DNA of 64,000 bases from Zygnema cylindricum (lineage: Eukaryota; Streptophyta; Zygnematophyceae; Zygnematales; Zygnemataceae): positions 137,001 to 201,000 of the forward strand of contig JBBHKE010000672.1 of the NCBI GenBank assembly GCA_037447655.1, in the 5' to 3' direction. The stretch's first letter is position 1. Each line of letters begins with the position of its first letter. The notes beneath the pieces were generated by a model, which made no database searches, had not been told where the DNA came from, and saw only the letters and a program-made list of their open reading frames with translations. The translations under genes and the position numbers were made by a program. This document shows positions 21,898 to 34,800 of the stretch, in pieces.

Positions 21898-23026
21898 TGT
21901 TGAAATTTAAGTATTTTTTGTGTTTGTGTTAGGATAGAAAAGAGAAAAAGCAGCCTGCCTCTAACTCCTTTCTCCAAGCCCTCACACTTTTTGTAGTCAC
22001 TAAAGGCTGGATAGGGAGCTAGAGCCATGGTTACCTAGGCTTTCTAAAGAGACATGAGTAGTTTCTTGTAGATTTACCAAAAGGGGGATTTACGACCCAG
22101 GATTTGATCTTGATACCTACCGTCCATCAAAACAGCCGGTAGCCAGTAGCGTTATCCTATAGTCTAGGAACTGTGATAGAATACATGGGGTTTGATACAT
22201 ATTTAAACAGGTATATATTGGACATTTCATTTAACTAACGAAACTTACGGTGGAAAATAGAACGTGTCGAATCCTATTGTACCGCATGAAATAAATGGTG
22301 CGAACATTTATTTCAAGAGCTTATTTTAAAAGGCGATGTAAACGGACGGCTGTGGTAAGCGCCGGCGTCGCGGGAAGTACATTTTGGCGGTTTTCAGACG
22401 TCGCCATTCTGGATGACACGTGGCAACATCTTACAGGTTTACGGAATCTTCGAAGCGCACGATAACAAATCTTAATGTGACAGATGTCATTGTTTTTGCC
22501 ATGTAGTACAAATGCCATGTAGAAAGTACTCCGACATTTGTACTTTTATGTACGATACAATCCTCTGATTAGTCCGCACTAAAGTACTAGGGGGTTTAGA
22601 GAGGGGTTTAGGACTAAGATTATATTGGTAGATAGCCGCCTCTCTCCCACAAAGCATCTGTATAAAAGGCTAACTTTGAGCAGCCATATCTATCAACTTA
22701 GTTGACCATTTTTAGTGATTCTTTTTGCTACGGACTCAAGGGTGTCGAAGCAACACACGTCAGATTTTTTGCCAGCGAGAGAGGCTGCATTTTGAAGGGA
22801 AAGTAAAAGTGGGTGAATGTGTTCAAAACTCATATTCTAACATTGCATTCTGTGGTGGAACTGAGCACACAAATAGTCTTATTTCACAAAGGTGAATTGG
22901 TATTGGGGTTTTGATTGTAAAAGGGTCAATCATTTGGGTTTGTATCAACTTGGAATCGACACTAACTAGATAAGCTTCTTTAGACGTGCGAATTCTGTGG
23001 GGTAATGGACCATATATAATTAGACA
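21898..23026 (+). repeat. 5' LTR of Copia element C
   Basis: A 1129-bp LTR. It holds a T-arm-like hairpin at 22097-22113 (- strand reading) and a TATA box (TATAAAAG) at 22661-22668. This places U3 at about 21898-22690 and leaves about 340 bp of R/U5 before the primer-binding site. Confidence 0.85.
22661..22668 (+). promoter_or_regulatory. TATA box of element C LTR
   Basis: TATAAAAG on the coding strand of the LTR, about 360 bp before the LTR end; the likely RNA polymerase II core promoter of this element. Confidence 0.6.
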
Positions 23027-25040
23027 TTATAAGCCCACCATCTAGATTGCCTATGTTTGATGGAACAGACTTCACTTATTGTGAGTTTACGATGGAGGGA
23101 TTGTTTTTTGAAAAGCACTTATAGGGAATTGTTTCGTGACAAGTGAGGTGTCCACCACTGGGCTTTTGAGGAGTTTACTATGGATATTCATCTGGAGCTT
23201 CTCAAAAAACCAACCGGAGTTTTGATGCAACGGAAAGTGAAAGGAAATTCATTGCCATGGAAGAGGGAAAAAAGGAGAAGGGATAAAGAACACCTATAGT
23301 AAGGGGAGCTAGACTCTCGGCTTCGATTCCACATGTACGGGATATAAATGAACAAAAAATTGAAGAAAATATCAGGAAAATTTGGGAGGACAAAAATGTT
23401 ATAGCAAAACATCTCATACTTAGAAACATGTCTAAGTCCATAGCCATCACTCTTATAAACCTAACCAAGTCTTCACAAATCTGGGAAACACTAATTCAAA
23501 TTTATAAGAGTGAGACTATACAAAGGCAGCAGGTAGTAAAATAAGAAAAAGAGGCCTATGTTTATAAAGGCGGTAGCATGATAGAGTTTTGGAATGATAT
23601 TGCTGCGATATATGTTGAGCTTGCTAGTGCGGGATATGGAGAATCTGAGGAAGAAAAGATTAACACAATAATTATGAAACATCTAGATGAGTACGAAGGC
23701 ATAATTTACCGTATACAGGGAATGAATCACTTCTCATGGACTTGAAAAATTACCATGGGGATGATTCTTATGATAAAAGCAGTTTGGAGCTTCGTAGGGG
23801 AAGTGACACGTAAATGCATTAACAACTGGTGGTGACAGGCGGAAGCGTGATGAGAGGAATGACCGTGACGAGCGGAAGCGTGATGAGAGGAAGAAAGACA
23901 AAGGTAAACCTTATCAAAACTTTGGTGGAAAGAGAGAGAGCGAGAGGAAAAGAAAGGGGAGCTTTGAAAAAATGGGTTTGCTGCGGTTGAAGGAAACCGG
24001 GTCACTATATGGAGGAGTGTTGTTAGGAAGAACTTAGAAGTTGGTATGTGAATGAGGAGGAAGAAGGGGAAGAGGAGAAAGAGGATAAAGGTATTTTGGA
24101 GCTTCTTCACATCGGTAGAATGGAGAAGAAAGTAAAGCACACAAAAATTCCTTATAAACAACAATGTGCTTTTGGAGGTTTAACGGAAGTAAAGGAAAAG
24201 GAGGTACTTGAGGGAGTAAGACATGATGAGGATGTCAAAGAGTGTATAATGTATGAAATCGAAATGAGAAAGTTAGATATAGGATCCATCATTGAAAAAG
24301 GGACAAATGAAAATAATGAGGATAATTTTATAGATATTTGGAAACACAAAACTGGTCGAAAAAAGAGAGTTCAACAGATTTTGAGGAAATGGGAGAAGTA
24401 AACTTAGAGTGGTTTTTAAAGGATAGGGGAGAAAAGGAAAAATTAATAAAAGGTTTAGGGAAGGAGAATTATTTATTGGGAATAATATTAGAAAATGATA
24501 GTGGAAAAAATTATATGGGAGAGAGTGAGGAAAGTTCAAAAAATGGGGTGAGTATCATGGATAAAAATATGAGTAAGGAAGACGTAGATCTTATGAGAAA
24601 CTTAGTGGGGACACTTGTTTTTTGGGAAAATTTGGTGGAGATTGTATTTGACATCAATTATAGAAGTGATGCCATTTATGAAAGTGTGCCTGTAAAAGGG
24701 TTACCATCTGGGTACGTGCTACGGGTTGGGGATGGGGCTAACTGTTTGAACTGCAAGTGAGAATCTGGATTTTGCTCGAATGAAAAAGGGATGAGGTGGA
24801 TAAAGTCCTTGCTCCAAGAGCCCGAATTTATGAAAAATGGCATGCAAAATAAAATGTGTGATGGAATTATTATTTCGGTTCATCTAGTACACTGTTTCAA
24901 ATACGACGGTATTTTCTAAAAGTTTAATGAAAAGAAAAGAAAAAGAAAAAGAAAAGGGGAGGGTGTTTGTTGTTGTTTGTATTTTTTTGTATGTGATTAA
25001 GTGTGAGTTGAAAGAAAAGTAGACTAGAAAATAAGAGGAG
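23027..25040 (+). pseudogene. Defective gag-pol of element C with foreign middle
   Basis: It begins with a degenerate primer-binding site (TTATAAGCCCACC) overlapping the gag start. Gag similarity and a broken zinc knuckle (about 23970-24010) follow, then the region before protease (KIPYKQQCAFGG, about 24140-24180). At about 24190-24600 a Glu/Lys/Asn-rich open frame unlike any Copia domain takes the place of protease, integrase and reverse transcriptase. Copia RNase H similarity resumes with LPSGYVLRVGDGANC (about 24700-24755) and KSLLQEPEFMKNGM (about 24800-24845). The element could only move with proteins from other copies. Confidence 0.6.
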
Positions 25041-25184
25041 TGTTGAAATTGAAGTATTTTATAGGTCTGTGTAAGGATATAAAAGAGCACAGGCAGTCTG
25101 CCTCTAACTCCTTTCTCCAAGCCCCCACACTTGTTGTAGTCACTTAAGGCAAGATAGGGATCTAGAGCTATGGTTGCCTAGGCT

Positions 25185-26203
25185 TCAAACTGCGAGACCT
25201 CCATAGGTCTTCAGAATGGACACCTTGCAAGAAGCCTCTAGGATATCCCGGACCCTTTTGTGTTTCAGCAAGAATAATTGCCACCCTGGCAGACAAAAAC
25301 ACTTACCTCCTTCACCACTGTGAACACAAGACTCCCTTGAGTCGATAGCAAAAATAATCTCTGAATTTTCTCCCCGTAGCAGTAAGTTATGGAGGGTCAA
25401 AGTTGACCTTTTGTACAAAAGCTCTCGGGGAGAGAGGGTCCTATCTACCAATATTTCTAAGTCCTGATGTACGGAACCAATCTTGTTACTATAGCGTACA
25501 CAAAAGTACAACTGCCGGTGTACTTTCTGTATGAATGTTGTACGACATGGCCTAAATGTCGACACGTGATATATCCGGATTTGCTCCCTTAATCCTTGCA
25601 GATGCCGCAATCTAATGTCAATCAACCACGTGTCAATAGATGTGGCGATGACCAAAAACCGCCGAAATCCCCTTCCGCGATCTCGACATTCATTCCGGCC
25701 GTCTGATTAAATGTAGATTTAATCGTAGCCGTAATAAATACTTGGGCGGTATTTTTTTCGCTATCAAAACAAATGCGCGGTACTAGTTTCTTGTTCGTAC
25801 CCTAATCCGTACATTTACATAACCGAACCTATGTATCCTGTAAATAGTTCAGTTAAATGAATTTGTCAGCGTAGTAATGTTTAAGTATTTATCAAACACA
25901 ATATACTCCAACACTATTCATAGACCAAATGGATAGGGCAACCAGCTAACGGCGGGTTGACGGTCGGTAGGTACCACGATCAAATCCTGTATCTGACATC
26001 TTCACTTTTTGTAAATCTACTAATCAACTACCCGTATATCTCAAGATAGCTTAGGTTGCCATGGCTCTAGCTTCATCTCCGACTTTCAGTGACTGCAACA
26101 AATGTGGGAGTTGAAGAGAGAAGATAGAGGCAGACTGCCTTGGCTTCTTTTCTGCATTTTATTTTAGACCTAGAACATACTAAACGAACCATCAATTTCT
26201 ACA
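25185..26203 (-). repeat. 3' LTR of Copia element B
   Basis: A 1019-bp LTR bounded by tcaaactgcgagacc (mutated TG) and tttctaca on the + strand. The T-arm-like hairpin is at 25974-25990. Confidence 0.85.
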
Positions 26204-29200
26204 CTCCCCTTATTTTCTAGTCAATCTTTAATTTTTGACCACACTTCTCCCTGCAGAAAATTAGCTTAGCAGAAGGCACAGGTTTGGTCATCATATCTGC
26301 TACCATCTCGCTATTTGGTCGGTACTCTAAACTGATTATTTTGTTTTCTACTTTTTTTCTTACAAAGCTGAGTCTAAAATCCATGTGTTTGGCTTTAAAA
26401 AGATGTTTAAGATTGGCAGAAATAACGATTGTTGCGTGATTATCAGAATTTTTTTTTTGCACACCACTCTTAAGGTGATCAAGCTCGCCAAGCAAAGACT
26501 TGACCCACATCAATTCTTTTACAGCAGAGCAAGAGGCCATATACTCATTCTCCATGGTGGACTGAGCAATAACCTGTTGATGTTTGCTACTCCAACAGCA
26601 AGCCCCATCACCCACTTATAATACATATCCAGAAGTTCATATCCTCATTGGAGCATCACTATAAATGGCATCACTCCAAGTAGTGATGTCAGTATTCTCC
26701 CCACCCAAATGCAACCCTAGATCCCTAGTTCCTATCAAATATCTAAGGACTCTCTTAGTTGCCTCCCAATCCTTCTTAGTGGGAGCATTTATACATCTAC
26801 TCTGCATTCCTACAGCTGCAACTAAATTTGGCCGGGTACAATTCATAAAATAGATTAAACTTCCCACTACTTGCGTGTATGGAATAGTCTGCATGAAATT
26901 ATGTTCTTTAAGAGATAATTTAACGTCTAAGACTATGAATCCTTCTTCCTCACTCCCCTCACTTCCATTCTTTAACTCCATTGGAGTTGTACAACTATTA
27001 ACTTTATCCATCTGAAATTTTTCAAGCATGTTCCCTATTGCTTCGTTTTGAGTCAATCTTATAATCTTTCTTTTTCGATCTCATTCTACTTGAATTCACA
27101 AAATACATTTTGCTTCCCCCATATCCTCCATTTCAAATCTCCCTTTAAGATCAGTTTTCAGTTTATTAATTTTTTCCATTGATTTACTTAAAATAAGCAA
27201 ATCATCAACATAAATTGCAATAAATATAACACCTTCCTCATCTTCAAAAACATAGATTGAGTGATCTGAGCTGATCCGGCTGTATCCTAGACCGGTAAGA
27301 AACTCATCAAGCTTCTTATTCCACTGTTGAGGCTCCTGTTTCAAACCATAAAGAGATATAATCAGCCGACATACCTTACTCTATTCTCCTTCCTCCACAA
27401 ATCCTTGGGTTGTCGCATGTAGATCTCCTCTTCCAATTCTCCATGCAAAAAGGTTGTCTTGATGTCGATCTGGTGCACCTCCATGTCTTCCGCTGCTGCG
27501 AGACTGAGAAGTATGCGGACGGAGGAAAATCTGACGACCAGGGCAAAGGTTTCCTCGTAGTCAATACCCTTATTTTTTGTAAATCCTTTTACCACTAATC
27601 GTGCATTGTAGCGCTCAATCTTGTTATCAGGGTTCAGTTTTAATTTGAAAACCCACTTACAACTCATTGGTTTTCGGTTAGGTGGACAATCCACCAGCTC
27701 CCAAGTATCGGCTGCCATAATTGAGGCCATCTCCTCATTGATGGCTGTCTTCTTTCAGTTCCTTTCTAGACAAGTCATCGCCTCTCCATAAGTTTGAGGT
27801 TCATCTTGATGAGATAGTTTTGTTACATTGTTATTAACCTGTTTTTCTTGCAATCTTTTGCTACTTCTCCTTCCCCCTCAAAATCTATTACCGGAATAGA
27901 TGTTTCTCGTGGGTTCTTTCGAACAATCTCGGCTTCTCCTCTATCCGTTGATTCCAAATAAATTTCCACCACGTCTTCCGCTTTCGGGTAGAGTTGTCAC
28001 TGGAGTTTCCACAGCTGAGTCCTTTTTGGTCTGATTTGTACCTGCAAGAATGTCATCTTCTCTAAAACCTGGATAGTTAGGAAAGTCATCAGAATTTTTT
28101 GACTGAAATCTGATTTTTACTGACTTCGTATACTTGAAGGGATCCACATACTTTCCTTCATCCATAACTACTAGATGCTTTACTAAGATTATATCTTCCC
28201 TTTTTAGATCATAAACTCTATATCTTTTCACATCCTCATCATATCCTAATAAGTATCTCGGCTTTCCTGTAGGATCTAGCTTGCAATTAGACCGATATGT
28301 GTCTAGACTGAATACTTCACTGCCGAAAACCTTTAAGTGAGATATGTCTGGTTTTTGACCTCTCCATCTCTCATAAGGTGTTTGATCTTTTATAGCTGAA
28401 GTAAGAACTCTATTTTTAAGGTAATTAGCACAGTTCATTGCTTCTGCCCAAATCCTTTTTCTTATCTTCTTATGTGACAACATTCTTCTAGCACTATCAC
28501 TTAGTGTCCTATTTAATCTTTCAGCCACCCCATTCTGTTACGGGTTTTCTAGAATTGTCTTTTGGCGTTGGACTCCATCTTCCCTCATAAAATCCTCAAA
28601 CTGGTTAGAAGTATGCTCTCCACCATTGTCATTCTTTATTCTCTTGATCGGAGTTTCATGGAGTTTTTTCGCTCCATGCTTTATATTGTCTAAAAGAATC
28701 CTGAGTTTTTGACTTGTTTTTCAAAAAATACACCCTGGAATACCGAGACCAATCATCAGTGATAGTCATCATAAATCTTTTCCTCCCCGGTGAGGGCACT
28801 TTGACAAGTCCTCAAATATCTGTGTGTACTAGATCTAGATTTTTTTTTTCTAGATAAGTGGCTGTTTTGGGAAAGGGTAATCTGTGTGCTTTACCTTGAG
28901 CACATCCACTAAAATCACTTATATTATCACTCTCACTGAATTGAATCTCTTCCACCACTACCATATTTTTCATCTCTTTTAACTTATCTGGATTCACATG
29001 CCCAAGCCTCTTATGCCACATCATAATATCATGAACACCAACATAATAAAGTTTATTTGTTTCATTACTTAAAATCAGCCTAAACATCCCTTGGCTACCT
29101 TTCTTAGCAATGAAAAATATCTCCTCCTCAAAACTAGCAGTAAAGACTCCTTCCCTAGTGCTAGTGAAAAAACCCTTATCATCTTATACAGATGTAGAGA

Positions 29201-30545
29201 TGAGGTTTTTGTTCAGCTCCGGAATAAACAAAACATCGAAGAATGTTACTATGGATGTCTTTCTTCTACTAACACTTTCAGATCTACCAATCCTACAAGA
29301 GTAGAAGTGATTATCCTCCCATCCCCGTACTCTATCTCTAGGGTGGGAATCTTTCTTATCTTAGTGAAGAGGTGCTTATCGTTACACATGTGCATGGAGG
29401 CACCTGAATCTACAATCCAACCTACTTCACCTTTCAATCCACCGAAATCACATTTCTGCCTTAGTGGAATTTCGACCTCGTTTTTCGCCATCAACTCCTT
29501 GTTGAAGAGAAGCTCATCGTCCTGGGATTTCCGCCTCATGCACCTGTGTCACAAGGGCCTTTTTCTTTCCTCTCGTGGTTCCACCGGTCTGCCCCTCCTT
29601 TAATCGAAGCTCGGTTAGCTTAGTGCACTCCGCCATATAGTGCCCCGGTTTCTTACAACAATGACAAAAACCTTTGGGAGCCTTTTGTTTCAAACTCGTC
29701 GGTTTGATTTTTCAGCTCCCTCCCCCTATAATTTTCCGACCGGTCTTCGAGAATCCTTGTTCCTCCAATCAATCGCAGCTGCTAAGGCTTGCCCACTCTT
29801 TCCTCCCCTTCGGATCTCAATCGTATTCTTCCAAACGAGAATCACCCCTACCACTTAAATCCATATCCACCTTGAGTCCGGCAAGTCTTGCACACGGTTG
29901 ACTATGTTCTCGAACTCATCGGGTAACTTCATCAGTAAACAGTTAACCTTTTTTTTTTCACTAAAATCTTTTCTCGCACTCTCTAGCTCCAGGAAGAGTG
30001 TAGCAAGCTCATTGCAAAAATCCAACATCTTCCCCCCTTTGTATACATACTTCTTAACTTTCTGATCAGCCAACTGTTGTTGCTGAATCATACCATTTCG
30101 GTACATCTCTATGAGAGCCATCCAAAGATCGGATGCCCTTCCTACCTACAAATGAGGACATGCAAGCCCTTGAGTAAGATGGTGGAGGATGAAGTGCTTT
30201 GCCGCCATATTGTTGAAGTCCCAAGTTTCAGTATCATTCTCCTCGTTCCTCGGAATACGTGACATGAATGCCGAACTAGTTGCTATTGGTGTGGTCGCCT
30301 CCTTCTCTTTTCCTTTGTCCACCACCTCTCCTTCTTTTGTTTCCTCCGTTGAAGGTGGATCCTCTTTCCTGGTGAATCTGCTTCCTCCAAACCCTGGAGG
30401 AATTCCAAGACTTGATGGCCGCCCCACTCATCCACTCACTATCCCCCAAAACCATTTCTCGCATAGAGCTCGTGTCATCATACTTTCCCAGTATATGAAG
30501 CCTGTTCTATTAAAGATGGGTACCCTAGAGGGTGGGCCCATACCC
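26204..30545 (-). pseudogene. gag-pol remnant of Copia element B
   Basis: Domains remain recognisable in order from 30545 down. These are gag (30146-30427), protease (SGASMHMC, about 29370-29400), the pre-integrase domain (HKRLGHVN, about 29020), the integrase end (27941-28528), reverse transcriptase (27096-27730, YVDDLLILS) and RNase H (26217-27056). At least ten stops or shifts separate the open pieces. A degenerate primer-binding site (ggtgggcccataccc) lies at 30531-30545. Confidence 0.88.
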
Positions 30546-30792
30546 TGAAACTCTGAGACCTCCATTAGTCTTGAGAATGGACAGCATGGAAGAAGTCTCT
30601 AAGATATCCCGAACCCCATTATGTTTCAGTAAGAATAACTGCCACCCTTGCAAAACTCTGACCAACTTCACCCTTGTGAACAAAAGACTCCTTTGAGTCG
30701 ATTGCAAAAAGAATCTATGAATTTGCTCCCCTGAGGAGTAAGTTATGTAGGGTCAAAGTTGACCTTTTGTACTGAAGCTCTCTGGGAGAGAG
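30546..30792 (-). repeat. 5' LTR of Copia element B, left part
   Basis: It begins tgaaactctgagacctcc and runs to the insertion point of element A in a gggagagag sequence. The rest of this LTR is at 37248-38039. Confidence 0.88.
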
Positions 30793-31841
30793 TGAAACTC
30801 TGAGACCTCCATAAGTCCTCAGAGTGGACAGCTTCCAAGAAGCCTCTAGGATAATCCTGACCCCTTTGTGTTTAAGCAAAAATAACTGCCACCCTGGCAG
30901 AAAAAAACACTGACCAACTTCACCCCTCTGAAGACAAGACTCCCCTGAGTCGATAGCAAAAAGAATCTCTGAATTTGCTCCCCTGAGCAGTAAGTTATGG
31001 AGGGTCAAAGTTGACCTTTTGTACAGAAGCTCTCTGGGAGAGGGGGTCCTATCTTCTAATTTTTCTAAGTCCTATCTCTCTCACAGACTCTATCTACTGA
31101 TGTACGGAACCAATCAGAATTGAGTTCCGTACGCAAAAGTACAGCTGCCGGTGTACTTTATGTACAGACACTGTACGACATGGCCAAAATGTCGACACAT
31201 GTCAAATTCGGATTCGGTGCCATAATCTCCGGAGTTTCCACAATCCAACGGAATTTTGCCACGCGTCATCCGATGTGGCGATGGCCACAAACCGCCGAAA
31301 TCTTCCTCCGCGATCTCGGCGCTAATCCCGGCCGTCCGATTAAATTCGGCTTTAATCGTGGCCGTAATAAATACATGCGCGGTATTTGTTTCATTTACGA
31401 AACAAATGCGCGGTACTGATTTATGTCCGTATCGTAAGTCGTACATTACATATTACTGGATCTATGTATCCCGTAATTAATTCTAGTTAAATGGTTTATC
31501 GCTTGTATACATAGTTAAATAATTATCAAACTATATGCTTGGTAACACTTCCGCTAGATGAAACGGCTAAGGCTACCGGCTACTTCGTGTCTGCCGGCCG
31601 GCAGGTACAAGGATCAAATCCTGCCGCCGGCACATACATTTTAATTAAATATATAAACCCTAATATAAAATTCCCGTAAACCTCAGGATAGCCAAGGTAG
31701 CCATGGCTCTAGCTTCCTCTCCAATTTCTCAGTGACTGCGACAAGTTTGAGAGTTGGAGAGAGAAGTTAGAGATAAACTGCCTCGACTTCTATATTTCTT
31801 TTCAGACCTAGAAAATACTAATAAAACCATTAGTTTCTACA
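30793..31841 (-). repeat. 3' LTR of Copia element A
   Basis: 1049 bp, TG...CA. The tRNA-like hairpin lies at about 31601-31627. A TATA-like TGTACAAAA is found near 31017-31023 on the - strand. Confidence 0.93.
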
Positions 31842-31854
31842 CTCCCCTTATTTT
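31842..31854 (-). promoter_or_regulatory. Polypurine tract of Copia element A
   Basis: AAAATAAGGGGAG on the element's coding strand, between the gag-pol stop codon and the 3' LTR. The same sequence stands at the corresponding place in elements B and E, and a variant in K and J. It primes plus-strand DNA synthesis. Confidence 0.85.
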
Positions 31855-34800
31855 CTAGTCAATCTTTAATTTCAGACCACACTTCTCCCTGCAAAAAATT
31901 AGTTTAGGGGAAGGCACAGGTTTGGTCATCATATCTGCTACCATCTCACTATCTGGTCTGTACTCTAAACTGATTATTTTGTTTTCTACTTTCTCTCTAA
32001 CAAAGCTGAGTCTGATGTCCATGTGTTTGGCTTTAAAATGGTGTTTAGGATAGGCAGAAATAGCGATTGCTGCCTGATTATCACAAAATATTTTCTGCAC
32101 ACCACTCTTAAGGTGACCAAGCTCACCAAGCAAAGACTTGACCCACATCAATTCTTTTACAGCAGAGCAAGAGGCCATATACTCAGCCTCCATGGTGGAC
32201 TGAGCAATAACCTTTTGCTGTTTGCTACTCCAACAGCAAGCCCCATCACCCACATATAATACATATCCAGAAGTACATCTCCTCATCGGAGCATCACCAT
32301 AACTGGCATCACTCCAAGTAGTGATGTCAGTATTCTCCCCACCCAAATGCAACCATAGATCTCTAGTTCCTACCAAGTATCTAAGGACTCTCTTAGCTGC
32401 CTCCCAATCCTTCTTAGTGGGAGCATTTAGACTTCTACTCAGCACTCCTACAGCTGCAGCTAAATCCGGCCGGGTACAATTCATAAAATAGATTAGACTT
32501 CCCACTACTTGCTTGTAAGGAATAGTCTGCATGAACTTCTGTTCTTCAGGAGATAATTCCTCGTCTAAGACTATGACTCCTTCTTCCTCACTCCCCTCAC
32601 TTCCCTTCTTCAATTCCATTGGAGTTGTACAACTATTAGCTTTATCCATTTGAAATTTTTCAAGCATGTTCCCTATTGCTTCCTTTTGAGTCAATCTTAT
32701 AATTTTTCTTTTTCGGTCTCTCTCTACTTGAATTCCCAAAATATATTTTGCTTCCCCCATATCCTTCATTTCAAATCTCCCCTTAAGATCGGTTTTCAGT
32801 TTATTAATTTTTTCCATTGATTTACTTAAAACAAGCAAATCATCAACATAAATTGCAATAAATATAAAATCTTCCTCATCTTCGAAAACATAGATTGAGT
32901 GATCTGAGCTGATCCGAATATATCCTAGACCGGTAAGAAACTCATCAAGCTTCTTATTCCACTGTCGGGGCGCCTGTTTCAAACCATAAAGAGATTTAAT
33001 CAGGTGGCATACCTTACTCTCCTCTCCTTCTTCCACAAACCCTTCGGGTTGTCGCATGAAGATCTCCTCTTCTAATTCTCCATGCAATAAGGCTGTTTTG
33101 ATGTCCATCTGGTGCACTTCCATGTCTTCCGCTGCTGCTAAACTGAGAAGTATGCGGACGGAGGGAAATCTGACCACCGGGGCAAAGGTTTCTTCGAAGT
33201 CAATTCCTTCCTTTTGTGTAAATCCCTTTGCCACTAATCTGGCCTTGTAGCGCTCGATTGTGTTATCTGGGTTCAGTTTTAGTTTGAAAACCCACTTACA
33301 ACCGATTGGTTTTCGGTTAGGTGGACAGTCCACCAGCTCCCAAGTATCGGCTGCCATGATTGAAGCCATCTCCTCATTGATGGCTGTCTTCCACCGGTTT
33401 CTTTCTGGACAAGTCATCGCCTCTCGATAAGTTTGAGGTTCATCTTGATGAGATAGTTTAGTTACCTTGTTATTAACCTGTTTTTCTTGCAGTCTTTTGC
33501 TACTTCTCCTCCCTCCCTCAAAATCTGAGGCCGGAATAGATGGTTCTTGTGGATTCTTTCGAACAAACTCGGCTTCTCCCCTATCCCTTGATTCCGAATC
33601 AATTTCCACCACGTCTTTCGCTTCGAGTAGAGTTGTCACTGGAGTTTCCACAGCCGAGTCCTTTTCGGTCTGATTTGTTCCTGCAAGAATGTCATCGTCT
33701 CTAAAACCTGGATAGTTAGGAAGCTCAAACTCATCAAAATTTTCTGACTCAAATCTGATTTTTACTGACTTTGTATATTTGAAGGGATCCACAGACTTTC
33801 CTTCATCCATAACTACTAGATGCTTTACCAAGATTATATCTTCTCTTTTTAGATCATAAACTCTATATCCTTTAACATCCTCATCATATCCTAATAAGTA
33901 TCCCGGTTTTCCTTTAGGATCTAGCTTCCAATTGGACCGATCAGTATCTAGACTGAATACTTGACTGCCGAAAACCTTTAAATGAGATAAGTCTGGTTTC
34001 CGGCCTGTCCATCTCTCATAAGGTGTTTGATCTTTTATAGCTGAAGTAAGAACTCTATTTTTGAGGTAATTAGCACAGTTCATTGCTTCTGCCCAAAACC
34101 TTTTTCCTATCTTCTTATCCGACAACATACTTCTAGCACTATCACTTAGTGTTCTATTTAACCTTTCAGCTACCCCATTCTGTTCGGGATTTTCTGGCAC
34201 TGTCTTTTGGTGTTGAACCCCATCTTCCCTCAAAAAATCCTCAAACTGGTTAGAAGTATACTCTCCACCATTGTCACTCCTTACTCTCTTGATTGGAGTT
34301 TCATGGAGTTTTTCGCTCCATGCTTTATATTGTCTAAAACAGTCCTCAGCCTCTGACTTGTTTTTCAAAAAATATACTCGGGAATACCGAGACCAATCAT
34401 CAGTTATAGTCATCATAAGTCTCTTCCCCCCCGGTGAGGGCACTCTAGCCGGTCCCCAAATATCTGTGTGTACTAGATCTAGAAGTTTTTCTCCCTTGTA
34501 GGTGGCTGTTTTTGGAAAGGGTAATCTGTGTGCTTTACCTTGAGCACACCCACTACAATCACTTATATCATCACTCTCACTGAACTGAATCCCTTCCACC
34601 ACTCCCATCTTTTTCATCTTTCTTAACTTATCTAGATTCACATGCCCAAGCCTCTTATGCCACATCATAATATCATGAACACCAGCATAATAAAGTTTCT
34701 TCGTTTCATTACTTAAGATCAGCCTAAACATCCCATGGCTACCTTTCTCAGCAATGAAATAGACATCCTCCTCAAAACTAGCAGTAAAGACTCCTTCCCT

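Noticed and set aside
31601-31627. A functional tRNA gene in the LTR
   Set aside because: Only a T-arm-like hairpin and a B-box-like sequence are present. No acceptor stem or proper D and anticodon arms can be folded.
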